A stretch of 64,000 bases of DNA from Bradyrhizobium sp. ISRA430 (GTDB taxonomy: Bacteria; Pseudomonadota; Alphaproteobacteria; Rhizobiales; Xanthobacteraceae): contig NZ_CP094516.1 of the NCBI RefSeq assembly GCF_029909975.1, positions 3,224,001 to 3,288,000 of the forward strand. Reading direction: 5' to 3'. The position numbers and the translations under genes were made by a program. Below, in pieces: positions 56,225 to 64,000 of this stretch; position 1 is the stretch's first letter, and every line of letters starts with the position of its first letter. Below the pieces are notes generated by a model, which saw nothing but the letters and a program-made list of their open reading frames with translations, had not been told where the DNA came from and made no database searches.

Positions 56225-57100
56225 ATGCGAGCATTCCAGATATTGATCGATGGCTTTGCCATCAGCGCCCTCTACGCTCTCGGTGCGACCGGCTTCACGC
56301 TGATCTTCGGCGTCTCCGGCGTGCTCAACCTCTCCCACGGTGCCATCATGGTGGCGGCAGCGGTGGCGGCCTGGGCCGCCGCCAGCATCCTGAATGTCGG
56401 CACCTATGCCGGCGCGCTGATCGGGGTCGCGGTCGCCCTTATCACGGCCTTCGCCACCTACTTTGCGGTGGTGAAGCCGATCCAGGATTCCCGGCGCATC
56501 CCCAACGAGGAGAAGGAGATCTTCGTCCTCACCGGTACGCTCTTGTGGGGCATCATGATCCAGGAGCTGATCGCCTATTTCTTTACCAACAACGCCAAGA
56601 CCGTGCTGCCGATCGTCGAGGGCGTGGTCGAGATCCTCGGCGTCCGCACGCCGACGAACGAGATCTTCACGGCGATCGTGTGCTGCCTCGTGATTGCGCT
56701 GCTCTGGCTGCTGGTGAACCGCACCCGCACCGGCAAGGCGGTGCTGGCGGCGTCGATGAATCCGCGCGGCGTGACCCTGCTCGGGCTCGAGCTCACCAAC
56801 ATCTTCATCGTGGTCTGGGCGATCTACGGCATCCTCGCCGGCATCGCCGGCGTGCTGCTCGGGATGTTCCTCGGCGTCAGCTCCTACAGTGTTGGCCCGC
56901 TGACGGCGAGCGCGTTCTCGATCGTCGTGCTCGGCGGCCTCGGCAGCGTCTCCGGCTCGCTGATCGCGGCCTTCGTGGTCGGCTATCTCGAAACCGTCAC
57001 GGCCTATCTGGTCTCGCCGGCCTATCGCACCATTCCGGCGCTGCTGCTGCTCGTCGTGGTGATGTACATCCGGCCCCAGGGCCTTCTGGGGAGGCGCTGA
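56225..57100 (+). CDS. livH: Branched-chain ABC permease (LivH type)
   Basis: 291 residues, eight or so TM segments. LivH signatures: IDGFAISALYALGATGFTLIFGVSGVLNLSHGA and GVTLLGLELTNIFIVVWAIYGILAGIAGVLLG, with ASAFSIVVLGGLGSVSGSLIAAFVVG near the end. It forms the inner-membrane channel with LivM. One base separates its stop from the livM start. Confidence 0.93.
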   Translation: MRAFQILIDGFAISALYALGATGFTLIFGVSGVLNLSHGAIMVAAAVAAWAAASILNVGTYAGALIGVAVALITAFATYFAVVKPIQDSRRIPNEEKEIFVLTGTLLWGIMIQELIAYFFTNNAKTVLPIVEGVVEILGVRTPTNEIFTAIVCCLVIALLWLLVNRTRTGKAVLAASMNPRGVTLLGLELTNIFIVVWAIYGILAGIAGVLLGMFLGVSSYSVGPLTASAFSIVVLGGLGSVSGSLIAAFVVGYLETVTAYLVSPAYRTIPALLLLVVVMYIRPQGLLGRR

Positions 57101-57101
57101 G

Positions 57102-58028
57102 ATGTCCACTTTCTTCACCTCGCGCCTGTTCTTCGTCTCGCTCGCGCTGGTCGTGATCGCAGCAACGCTGCCGCTCTACGTTTCCGGCTATGTGCTCGGG
57201 CTCCTGACCGTCGCGTTCTATTTCGGCGTGTTCGCGATGGCCTGGGACCTCCTGTTCGGCTTCGCCGGCGAGGTCAATTTCGGGCCGACCTTCCTGATCG
57301 GCGTCGGCGCCTACACCGCCGGCATCCTGAACAACCAGTTCGGCTGGTCGGTCTATCTCTGCATCGTGCTCGGGGCGCTCGCCTCCGTCGTCGCCGGCCT
57401 CGTGCTGGCGCTGCCGGCGCTGAGGGTGCGCGGGCCGTATTTCGGCCTGACCACGCTGGTCGCGGTCCTGATGCTGCAAAACTTCATCGTGGTGTTCGCC
57501 GATCTCACCGGCGGCGAGATCGGCCTGACCATTCCCGACGTCATCACCATCAACGCCGGCGCCAACTACTGGATCGCGCTCGGCTTCATGACGATCTCGG
57601 CGGCGATCCTGTATGGCCTGTCGCAATCGCCGATTGGCCTCGTGCTGCAGGCCAGCGGCCAGGATCCCGTGCAGGCCGGCGCGCTCGGCTTCAACATCGT
57701 CAAGCACAAGCTCGCCGCCTTTGTCGTCAGCGCGTTCTTCTCCGGCCTCTCCGGCGCGCTGCTGGTGTTCTACTTCGGCACTGCCTCGGTCGGCACCGTC
57801 GTCGACGTCGCGGTCGGCGTCAACGTGATCGTCTCGGCCGTGCTCGGCGGCCGGCGCACCGTGCTCGGCGCGGCGCTGGGGGCGATCTTCCTGATCGTCG
57901 CCGGCGAGTTCTTAAGGCCGACCGGCGAGCTCGCGACCTTCATCGTCTCGGCGGTCGCGCTCCTCGTCGTGCTGTTCTTCCCCGGCGGCTTCCTCGGAGC
58001 GGCCCTCTCGCGCGAGGCTCGCTCGTGA
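57102..58028 (+). CDS. livM: Branched-chain ABC permease (LivM type)
   Basis: 308 residues. LivM features: YFGVFAMAWDLLFGFAGEVNFGPTFLIGVGAYTAGIL, LRVRGPYFGLTTLVAVLMLQNFI and GVNVIVSAVLGGRRTVLGAALGAIFL. Its TGA overlaps the ATG of the ATPase gene by one base (TGATG), indicating coupled translation. Confidence 0.93.
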   Translation: MSTFFTSRLFFVSLALVVIAATLPLYVSGYVLGLLTVAFYFGVFAMAWDLLFGFAGEVNFGPTFLIGVGAYTAGILNNQFGWSVYLCIVLGALASVVAGLVLALPALRVRGPYFGLTTLVAVLMLQNFIVVFADLTGGEIGLTIPDVITINAGANYWIALGFMTISAAILYGLSQSPIGLVLQASGQDPVQAGALGFNIVKHKLAAFVVSAFFSGLSGALLVFYFGTASVGTVVDVAVGVNVIVSAVLGGRRTVLGAALGAIFLIVAGEFLRPTGELATFIVSAVALLVVLFFPGGFLGAALSREARS

Positions 58029-59509
58029 TGGATCAGAGACTAGCAAACCGGCCCGTGCTCAAGGTCCGCGGCCTGACCAAACGCTTCGGCGGCCTGACCG
58101 CGGTGAAGAACCTCGGCTTCGATGTCAACGCCGGCGAGATCTTCGGCCTGATCGGGCCGAACGGTTCAGGCAAGTCGACCGCGATGAAGAGCGTGATGGG
58201 CATCGAGCGCCCGACCGCGGGCGAAGTGATCTTTGAAGGCGAGAACGTCGCCGGCCTGCCCGCGCACAAGATCGCGCGCAAGGGCTTTGGTATGGTGTTC
58301 CAGCATTCGCGGCCGCTGAACCGGCAGACCGTGCTCGAGAACATCATGGTGGCGCTACTGCCGGACAGCCTGTTCATGCTGTTTCCGGACAAGGCGCTGG
58401 TCGACCGCGCCAAGTGGATCGCCAACCGCGTCGGGCTGGGTAGCGTGATGAATCGACGGCCGCCGACGCTGCCGTTCGCCGACCTGCGCCGGCTCGAGCT
58501 CGCCAAGGCGATCGCGCGCGATCCCAAGGTGGTCCTGGTCGACGAGCCCTTCGCCGGCCTGACGCGGGCCGAGGTCGACGTGTTCTCCGATCTGATCCGG
58601 AGCTTTCGCGACGAGGGCCGCGCGGTGATGCTGGTCGATCACAACGTCAAGAGCGTCGCCGCGCTGGTCGATCGCGTGCTCGCGATGTATCTCGGCGAGG
58701 AGATCGTCACCGGCAAGGCCGACGAGGTGATGCAGAACGAGACCGTGCGGCGGGTCTATCTCGGCGGCGCGATCGAGACCCATGCGCGGCCGGAAACCAG
58801 CTTCAAGGACAAGGTGCCGCTGCTGCAGGTCGATAACGTCAGCGTCCATTACGGCAAAGCGCAGGCGCTGGAGGACGTCTCGGTCCACGTGCATGAGGGC
58901 GAGTTCGTCTCCATCGTCGGCCTCAACGGCGCCGGCAAGACCACGCTGTTCAACACCATCTGCGGCTTCCTGCCCTATAGCGGCGAGATCCTGCGCGGCG
59001 GCGAGAAGCTGCGCGGCACCAGCCCGGCGAAGATCGCGCGCGGCGGCCTCGTGCAGTGCCCGGAATCGCGCGAGCTGTTCGGCGAGATGACGGTGCGCGA
59101 GAACCTCGATCTCGGCGGTCAGCATCTCACCGACGAGGCCCGCGCGGCGCAGCTCGCCTGGCTGTTCGAGCTGTTCCCGATCCTCAAGGAGCGGCAGGGG
59201 CAATTGGCGCAGACGCTGTCCGGCGGCGAGCAGCAGATGCTGGCGATCGGGCGCGCGCTGATGATGCAGCCGCAGATCCTCATCCTGGACGAGCCGACGC
59301 TCGGCCTCGCCCCCGTCATCCTCGAGCAATTGTCCAAGGCGCTGGAGAAGCTGCGCCAGACCACGTCGATCACGGTGCTGCTCGGCGAGCAGAACGTGAC
59401 GTTCGCGCTTCCGCATGCCGACCGCGTCTACGTGCTCGAGCATGCGCGGATCGTCTGGGAGGGCGACCCTGGCCGCTTCGCCGCGGAGGCCGGCGCCGGG
59501 TATCTCTGA
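58028..59509 (+). CDS. Fused branched-chain ABC ATPase (LivG-LivF)
   Basis: 493 residues from ATG 58028. First ATPase: Walker A GPNGSGKST (~43), Walker B VVLVDEPFAGLT, H-loop LVDHN; its signature region reads LPFADLRRLELAKAIA, lacking the Gly of LSGGQ. Second ATPase from about residue 265: Walker A GLNGAGKTT, signature LSGGEQQMLAIGRAL, Walker B ILILDEPTLGLA, and GEQN instead of the usual H-loop His. LivG and LivF, normally separate, are one chain here, with each half carrying a different degenerate motif. Confidence 0.92.
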   Translation: MDQRLANRPVLKVRGLTKRFGGLTAVKNLGFDVNAGEIFGLIGPNGSGKSTAMKSVMGIERPTAGEVIFEGENVAGLPAHKIARKGFGMVFQHSRPLNRQTVLENIMVALLPDSLFMLFPDKALVDRAKWIANRVGLGSVMNRRPPTLPFADLRRLELAKAIARDPKVVLVDEPFAGLTRAEVDVFSDLIRSFRDEGRAVMLVDHNVKSVAALVDRVLAMYLGEEIVTGKADEVMQNETVRRVYLGGAIETHARPETSFKDKVPLLQVDNVSVHYGKAQALEDVSVHVHEGEFVSIVGLNGAGKTTLFNTICGFLPYSGEILRGGEKLRGTSPAKIARGGLVQCPESRELFGEMTVRENLDLGGQHLTDEARAAQLAWLFELFPILKERQGQLAQTLSGGEQQMLAIGRALMMQPQILILDEPTLGLAPVILEQLSKALEKLRQTTSITVLLGEQNVTFALPHADRVYVLEHARIVWEGDPGRFAAEAGAGYL

Positions 59510-59553
59510 GACAGTTCATAACGACAACAAAACAAAACGAAAGGGAAACGACC

Positions 59554-60795
59554 ATGCGATCATCGACGATAGTGAGCCGTAGCCTCCTTCTCGCCTCGGC
59601 GCTGGGACTATGCCTCACTGCCCCGGCCCACGCGCAGTCGAACGATCCGATCAAGATCGGCGTCATCGCCGAGGTGCAGTCGATCGCGGGTGCGGCGACC
59701 CCGGGCGGCGCGCAGATCGCCGCCGATGAGATCAACGCCAAGGGCGGCGTGCTCGGCCGCAAGGTCGAGATCGTCACCTATGACAACAAGAGCTCGTCGG
59801 CGGATTCCGTGCGCGCCTTCCAGCGCGCGGTGAGCGAGGACAAGGTCTCCGCCGTGATCGCGAGCTACATCAGCGAGGTCGTGCTGGCGCTCGAGCCCTG
59901 GGCGGCGCGGCTGAAGATGCCGCTGATCACCCCGGGCGCTGCCTCCAACGAAATCACCAAGGCGATCCACAACGACTACGAGAAGAACAAGTACACCTTC
60001 CACGGCTACTTGACCTCGGCGGCGCAGGCGCAGCTCGTCTGTGACGCAGCCAAGGATCTCCTCGTCGACAAGCTCAAGTTCAAGACGGTCGCGATCATGA
60101 GCGAGGACGCGGCCTGGACCAAGCCGCTCGACGTCGGCTACGAGGCCTGCCTGCCCAAGGCCGGGCTGAAGGTCGTCGAGCACGTGCGCTTCTCGCCCGA
60201 CACCACCGACTTCACGCCGATCTTCAACAACATGGAGAGCAAGAAGCCGGACGTGATCGTGACCGGCATCTCGCATGTCGGCGTGCAGCCCACGGTGCAG
60301 TGGAAGAACCAGCAGGTGCCGATCCCGATGTTCGGCATCAGCGCGCAGGCGCTGAGCCCGACCTTCTGGAAGGACACCAACGGTGCCGCCGACGGCGTGC
60401 CGTCACTGGCGGTTGCAACGCCCGACGTCGCGGTGACCTCCAAGACGAAGCCGTTCGCGGCCGCATTCAAGGCCAAGTTCGGCACGCCGCCGGCCTATAC
60501 CGGCTATACCGCCTATGACGAGGTCTACATCATCACCGAAGCGATCAAGCGCGCGGGCTCGACCGATCCCGACAAGATGGTCGCCGAGATGGAGAAGACC
60601 GACTACGAGGGCACGATCGGCCGCATCCAGTTCTATGGCAAGAACGACGAGTTCACCCATGGCATCAAGTCCGGCCCCGGCGCAGTAACCGGCCTCGTCT
60701 TCCAGTGGCAGGACGGCAAGCAGATCACGGTCTGGCCCGAGAAGATCGCGGAAGGAAAGCTCAGGTTTCCGAACTTCGTGAAGCTGTCGCAGTAA
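59554..60795 (+). CDS. LivK-type binding protein 2 (paralogue of the 54879 gene)
   Basis: 413 residues from ATG 59554 (AAAGGGAAACG upstream). Signal peptide SLLLASALGLCLTAPAHAQ. Nearly the same mature sequence as binding protein 1, with differences in the 130-260 and C-terminal parts (for example ALSPTFWKDTNGAADGVPSLAVATP). The pair flanks the shared membrane and ATPase genes, suggesting two substrate ranges feeding one transporter. A strong terminator follows. Confidence 0.93.
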   Translation: MRSSTIVSRSLLLASALGLCLTAPAHAQSNDPIKIGVIAEVQSIAGAATPGGAQIAADEINAKGGVLGRKVEIVTYDNKSSSADSVRAFQRAVSEDKVSAVIASYISEVVLALEPWAARLKMPLITPGAASNEITKAIHNDYEKNKYTFHGYLTSAAQAQLVCDAAKDLLVDKLKFKTVAIMSEDAAWTKPLDVGYEACLPKAGLKVVEHVRFSPDTTDFTPIFNNMESKKPDVIVTGISHVGVQPTVQWKNQQVPIPMFGISAQALSPTFWKDTNGAADGVPSLAVATPDVAVTSKTKPFAAAFKAKFGTPPAYTGYTAYDEVYIITEAIKRAGSTDPDKMVAEMEKTDYEGTIGRIQFYGKNDEFTHGIKSGPGAVTGLVFQWQDGKQITVWPEKIAEGKLRFPNFVKLSQ

Positions 60796-60813
60796 TCCGC
60801 GCCGGCCGACATC

Positions 60814-60852
60814 AAAGCCCATCGCTCCCAGTGGAGCGGTGGGCTTTTCTTT
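60814..60852 (+). terminator. Rho-independent terminator of the liv operon
   Basis: AAGCCCATCGCTCC and GGAGCGGTGGGCTT form a long stem (one wobble) around CAGT, then TTCTTTG. Confidence 0.92.
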
Positions 60853-60986
60853 GCCCTTCGCAATTGCGTGCTGCGGCGCGGCCGGGACATATCGACCTTG
60901 GGCGATGTTGACTTTCCATCTGCCGCTCTGAATACTTCGAAAAAAATAACAAAACCAATCATACGACGGTTCAGAGGGAGGATAGG

Positions 60987-62297
60987 ATGCCGACTTCACG
61001 CAGGACGCTGCTGAAGACCTCGGCGGCTGCCGCCGCCGCACTCAGCCTCGATTGGACGCGCGCCCGGGCACAAGCCGAGACATTGCGCATCGGCCTGATC
61101 TATGACCTGACCGGCCCGTTTGCCGCCGGCGGCTCCGTCGCCTCCTCGGTCGGCGCGCAAATCGCCATCGATCTCGTCAACGAGAAGGGCGGCATCGGCG
61201 GCAAATACAAGGTCTCGCCGGTGGCCGCCGACTCCCAGAGCAAGCCCGACGTCGCGATCAACGAGGCCGAACGTCTGATCAACCAGGAGAAGATCGACAT
61301 TCTCAACGGCGTCTATGCGAGCTCGCATGCAGTGCCGCTCGCAGCCAGGGTCGAGCAGCAGAAGAAGATCCTCTGGATCACGACGGCCGTTTCGACCGCC
61401 GTGTTCAAGGACAAGAATCTGCAATACGTGTTTCGCGCGCAGATCCACTCCGATCAATATGGCCAGGCCTTTGCGAGCTTCATCAGCGAGCATGCGAAGG
61501 CGAAGCTCGGCATGGATCCCAAGGACGTCAAGGTCGCGCTTATCCATGAGGACGGCCCTTATGGCGTCGGCGTCGCCGCAGCCGACGAGGCCTATGCCAA
61601 GCAGGCCGGCATCCAGGTGGTGCTGCGCGAGGGCTATTCGGCGTCCGCGCCCGATCTCTCGGTGCTCGTGACCAAGATCAAGCGCGCCAAAGCCGACGTG
61701 ATCTCGCACGCCGGATATAACCCCGACATCACCCTGTTCCTGCGCCAGGCGCGCGAGAGCGGGTTGCGCTTCAAGATGCTGTTCGGCGCCGGCGCCGGCT
61801 ACAGCCAGCTCGACAAGCTGCGCGCCACCTTCGGCACCGACATCGACAATTTCTGCAACATCGATCCGGTGCCCGCGCAACTGCTCGATCCGGCGAAGCT
61901 CGCGCCGGGCATGGGCGATCTGATCAAGACCATGGTCACGCGCTACCAGGCCAAGACCGGCGCCACCGACGTGCCGCCGCACTGCTCGATGGGCTTCAAC
62001 CAGACCTGGGTGCTGCTCAACAACGTGCTGCCGGTCGCCAAGGAAAAATACGGCAGCTTCGAGCCCGAGGCGGTGCGCAAGGCCGCGCTCGACGTCGACA
62101 TCCCCGCCGGCGGCACCATCCAGGGCTACGGTGTCAAGTTCTTCCCGCCAGGCACCCCGCTGTCCGGCCAGAACGAGCGCTCGACGCCAGTCGTAATGCA
62201 GAACGCCGGCGAGCACATCTCGGTGGTGTGGCCAACGAATATCCGGACGCAGGACCCGGTGTTCCCGCTGCCGAAGGGCTCGACTTACGGGGCTTAG
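60987..62297 (+). CDS. ABC transporter substrate-binding protein, Tat leader (Peripla_BP_6)
   Basis: 436 residues. Leader SRRTLLKTSAAAAAALSLDW with a twin Arg, cleavage near RARAQA. The fold starts TLRIGLIYDLTGPFAAGGSVASSVGAQIAIDLVNEKGGIGGKYKV. It belongs to the same superfamily as the LivK proteins but is clearly different in sequence and probably binds another ligand such as an amide or aromatic compound. It has its own promoter region and AGGGAGG ribosome-binding site. No permease follows, so it may be an orphan or use the upstream Liv channel. Confidence 0.9.
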   Translation: MPTSRRTLLKTSAAAAAALSLDWTRARAQAETLRIGLIYDLTGPFAAGGSVASSVGAQIAIDLVNEKGGIGGKYKVSPVAADSQSKPDVAINEAERLINQEKIDILNGVYASSHAVPLAARVEQQKKILWITTAVSTAVFKDKNLQYVFRAQIHSDQYGQAFASFISEHAKAKLGMDPKDVKVALIHEDGPYGVGVAAADEAYAKQAGIQVVLREGYSASAPDLSVLVTKIKRAKADVISHAGYNPDITLFLRQARESGLRFKMLFGAGAGYSQLDKLRATFGTDIDNFCNIDPVPAQLLDPAKLAPGMGDLIKTMVTRYQAKTGATDVPPHCSMGFNQTWVLLNNVLPVAKEKYGSFEPEAVRKAALDVDIPAGGTIQGYGVKFFPPGTPLSGQNERSTPVVMQNAGEHISVVWPTNIRTQDPVFPLPKGSTYGA

Positions 62298-62319
62298 GAT
62301 TTCGGACGAACGGGCGGTG

Positions 62320-62466
62320 CACCCTCTCCCCTTGTGGGAGAGGGTGGCTCGCCGCACTAGCGGCGAGCCGGGTGATGGGTCTCTCTCCACGAGCGGACGT
62401 TTGAATTCGCGGAGAGAGACCCCTCATCCGGCGCTTCGCGCCACCTTCTCCCACAAGGGGAGAAGG
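62320..62466. repeat. Palindromic intergenic repeat, copy 1
   Basis: Starts CACCCTCTCCCCTTGTGGGA and ends with the inverse CTTCTCCCACAAGGGGAGAAG. Internal inverted arms (GGCTCGCCGC / GCGGCGAGCC and GTCTCTCTCC / GGAGAGAGAC) make a complex folded element. Confidence 0.85.
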
Positions 62467-62814
62467 ATTGGCTGCGTGCACGCGGCTAACCAATCAGCAC
62501 CGCAACGATCTACAACGCTGGCGGCGTTGCAGCCGACCGTGCTTGCATCCAGCGGTAAGTCATTTCGCGCTGTAGTTGGATTTTTCGCCGCGGGGCCGCG
62601 CTCTCAGGTTGTCCGACGAAGTTTTGCTGAAACACGAGCCTGCTACAGTAGGGTTTAGGTAATTGGCCCTGCTCCTTCTGCGCATACAAGCCAGTCAACC
62701 ATTCGCGTATGAGCTTTGGGACTGGCGCAGTCGGCCAAGAGGCTCGCATTGGTGAGCCATCCAAGCGGGGCTCGGGAATTTCTAAAATAGTGACAGTCAA
62801 CGATGGGGGTGACC

Positions 62815-63000
62815 ATGCCCGCCATATTCGAACTGCTCTATCGCGAATATTGCCGCGCCCGTCTCTCTGAAATGCGGAGACAGCTTCTGATCAGGGCTAA
62901 GAGTCCTGAAGTCTTGCAAGCGGATTGCGCCCCTGTTGATCGGAGTAGCGATGGCCGGACGGACACGCAGGGCGAAATCCGCCACGACGTGCCGAATTGA
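62815..63000 (+). CDS. Small protein, uncharacterised
   Basis: 61 residues starting MPAIFELLYREYCRARLSEM, with GGGGGTG 4 nt before the ATG. Rich in Arg and Glu, probably helical, cytoplasmic. I have a weak sense that similar small proteins occur in this genus, but no function. Flanked by two repeat elements. Confidence 0.42.
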   Translation: MPAIFELLYREYCRARLSEMRRQLLIRAKSPEVLQADCAPVDRSSDGRTDTQGEIRHDVPN

Positions 63001-63248
63001 ATCGCGCCACGAAACGGGGGGCTCTCCTCGCCGCAGCAGCAATCAAGAACGCGGCAACAGCTCGGGAGACAACATTGAATACGCCCGAATTCTATACTGC
63101 ATCGATCGCTTGCGTCTCGTGCCTGACCATTTTTGTTTTAATAGCTGTCGGGGCTTGGTAGGCGACGGCAAGGCCACGGCGCCCTGCGAACGTGGCCAAT
63201 CAATGCACTTGCGATGACGTGCAACACCACCCGCCACGGCGACGCCGC

Positions 63249-63393
63249 ACCCTCTCCCCTTGTTGTGGGAGAGAGTGGCTCGCCAGGTGAGCGGCGAGCC
63301 GTGTGAGGGGTTCTCTCCGCGGGTGAAGCTCTCGACATTTGAAATTCGTGGAGAGAACCCCTCATCCGGCGCTTCGCGCCACCTTCTCGAAGG
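63249..63393. repeat. Palindromic intergenic repeat, copy 2
   Basis: Same layout as copy 1: CACCCTCTCCCCTTGT start, internal GCTCGCC / GGCGAGC arms, then CCCTCATCCGGCGCTTCGCG and CCACCTTCTC; the right end is shortened. Confidence 0.82.
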
Positions 63394-63426
63394 ATTTGCT
63401 GCGAACGCGCGGCTAACCTGACAGCG

Positions 63427-64000
63427 CTACAACACCACCCGCCGTCCCTCCTCCGCCGCCCAATAGCCCGCGTAGTTGACCTTGATCGTCTCATACGCCA
63501 GCGCCAGGTCCGAGAGCGGCTGCCGTCCCGTCGCGGCGCACTCCATGAAATCCTGGATCTCCTGCAGATAGCCGCGCGTCCACTCCTCCTCGAGGCAGAC
63601 ATATTGCCAGCCGGTCTTGCGGTCGACTTTTTCGGTGATGTAGACGCTCGCGAGCTTCTCCTCGCTCGTCTGATAGCTCATCAGATGCGTGTTCGGCGTG
63701 ATGTTGGCGAACAGTGAACCGCCGGAGGTATAGGTCTCGATCAGGTTGCGCACGCCGCCCATGATCATGTCGCCGGAGAACACGGTGGCCTTGGTGCCGT
63801 CGGAGAAGGTCGCGGTCAGCGTGCCCCAGTCCTCGACGTCGACGGGGTTGGCCTTGATGTAGGTGCGCTCCTCGGGTCTGAGGCTAGCTGTGACGTTGCC
63901 GACATCGCCGGTGACACTGGCGACGCGAATGGTCTCGCCGCGCGCCTTGGCCTCGACCTGTTTGAGATAAAGCGCGGCCGAGAGTGGATGGCAGCCCATG
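63427..64000 (-). CDS. Gfo/Idh/MocA family oxidoreductase, C-terminal part (start outside window)
   Basis: 191 codons open to the right edge; the N-terminal NAD-binding part lies outside. The segment MGCHPLSAALYL corresponds to the D-x-G-x-H region after the catalytic motif of Gfo/Idh/MocA enzymes, followed by their beta-sheet domain (WGTLTATFSDGTKATVFSGDMI, LEEEWTRGYLQEIQDFMECAATGRQPLSDLALAYETIKVNYAGY). It likely oxidises or reduces a sugar or inositol; the substrate cannot be told. Confidence 0.85.
   Translation of the reverse strand, partial: MGCHPLSAALYLKQVEAKARGETIRVASVTGDVGNVTASLRPEERTYIKANPVDVEDWGTLTATFSDGTKATVFSGDMIMGGVRNLIETYTSGGSLFANITPNTHLMSYQTSEEKLASVYITEKVDRKTGWQYVCLEEEWTRGYLQEIQDFMECAATGRQPLSDLALAYETIKVNYAGYWAAEEGRRVVL

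Larger units (their letters stand above)
62298..63426. other. Intergenic region with two long repeats
   Basis: About 1.1 kb with the repeats at 62320 and 63249 and one plausible small gene at 62815. Otherwise empty. Confidence 0.6.

Noticed and set aside
60996..62390. 464-codon minus-strand frame opposite the Tat-leader binding protein
   Set aside because: Antisense shadow; the plus strand has the recognised domain.

Overview
The window looks like a chromosomal segment of a Bradyrhizobium-type alphaproteobacterium. This rests on high GC, GC-ending codons, many ABC and TRAP uptake systems, a Crp/Fnr-FixK type regulator, and the kind of palindromic intergenic repeats common in Bradyrhizobium. 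The assignment comes from sequence style and recognised families, not from a database search. LEFT PART (1-28.8 kb): a Wzx/Wzy-type exopolysaccharide or O-antigen cluster. It contains a DUF4910 aminopeptidase-like protein (cut by the window edge), a sugar C-methyltransferase, RfbC, a HemL-like PLP enzyme, a Crp/Fnr regulator, a LuxR response regulator, a sugar epimerase, the CDP-glucose synthase RfbF, three OafA-type acyltransferases (one fused to an aldo/keto reductase), two GT2 glycosyltransferases, a Wzx flippase, an FkbM methyltransferase, a Wzz/GumC chain-length protein, a Wzy polymerase and a WcaJ/WbaP-type initiating transferase. Three paralogous proteins sharing an unrecognised ~230-residue module are interspersed. 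Eight 14-bp TTGA-N6-TCAA palindromes lie at the promoters of this cluster; seven have a TA-starting or CATAAT -10-like hexamer at a nearly fixed distance. They look like Fnr/FixK boxes, and the Crp/Fnr gene inside the cluster is the natural candidate regulator. MIDDLE PART (29.6-42.8 kb): a 13.1-kb segment bounded by 31-bp direct repeats of the 3' half of a tRNA-Lys(CTT) gene, so probably an old tRNA-integrated island without a visible integrase. Its cargo is a decayed sugar ABC operon (frameshifts in the binding protein, ATPase and lactonase, plus a deletion in one permease) and an intact-looking catabolic operon (SDR dehydrogenase, split transketolase, TRAP binding protein, fused DctQM) divergent from a LysR gene. 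RIGHT PART (42.8-64 kb): core and accessory metabolism. It holds a Spy-like periplasmic protein, a TRAP binding protein, leuA, a repeat-rich intergenic region, a small membrane protein, a Tat-exported SMP-30 protein, a PEP-mutase/isocitrate-lyase family enzyme, an alpha/beta hydrolase divergent from a MarR gene with two clear operators, a DAO-type oxidoreductase, an MBL-fold hydrolase, a Liv-type ABC operon with two similar binding proteins and a fused LivG-LivF ATPase, a further binding protein with a Tat-like leader, and a Gfo/Idh/MocA oxidoreductase cut by the right edge.
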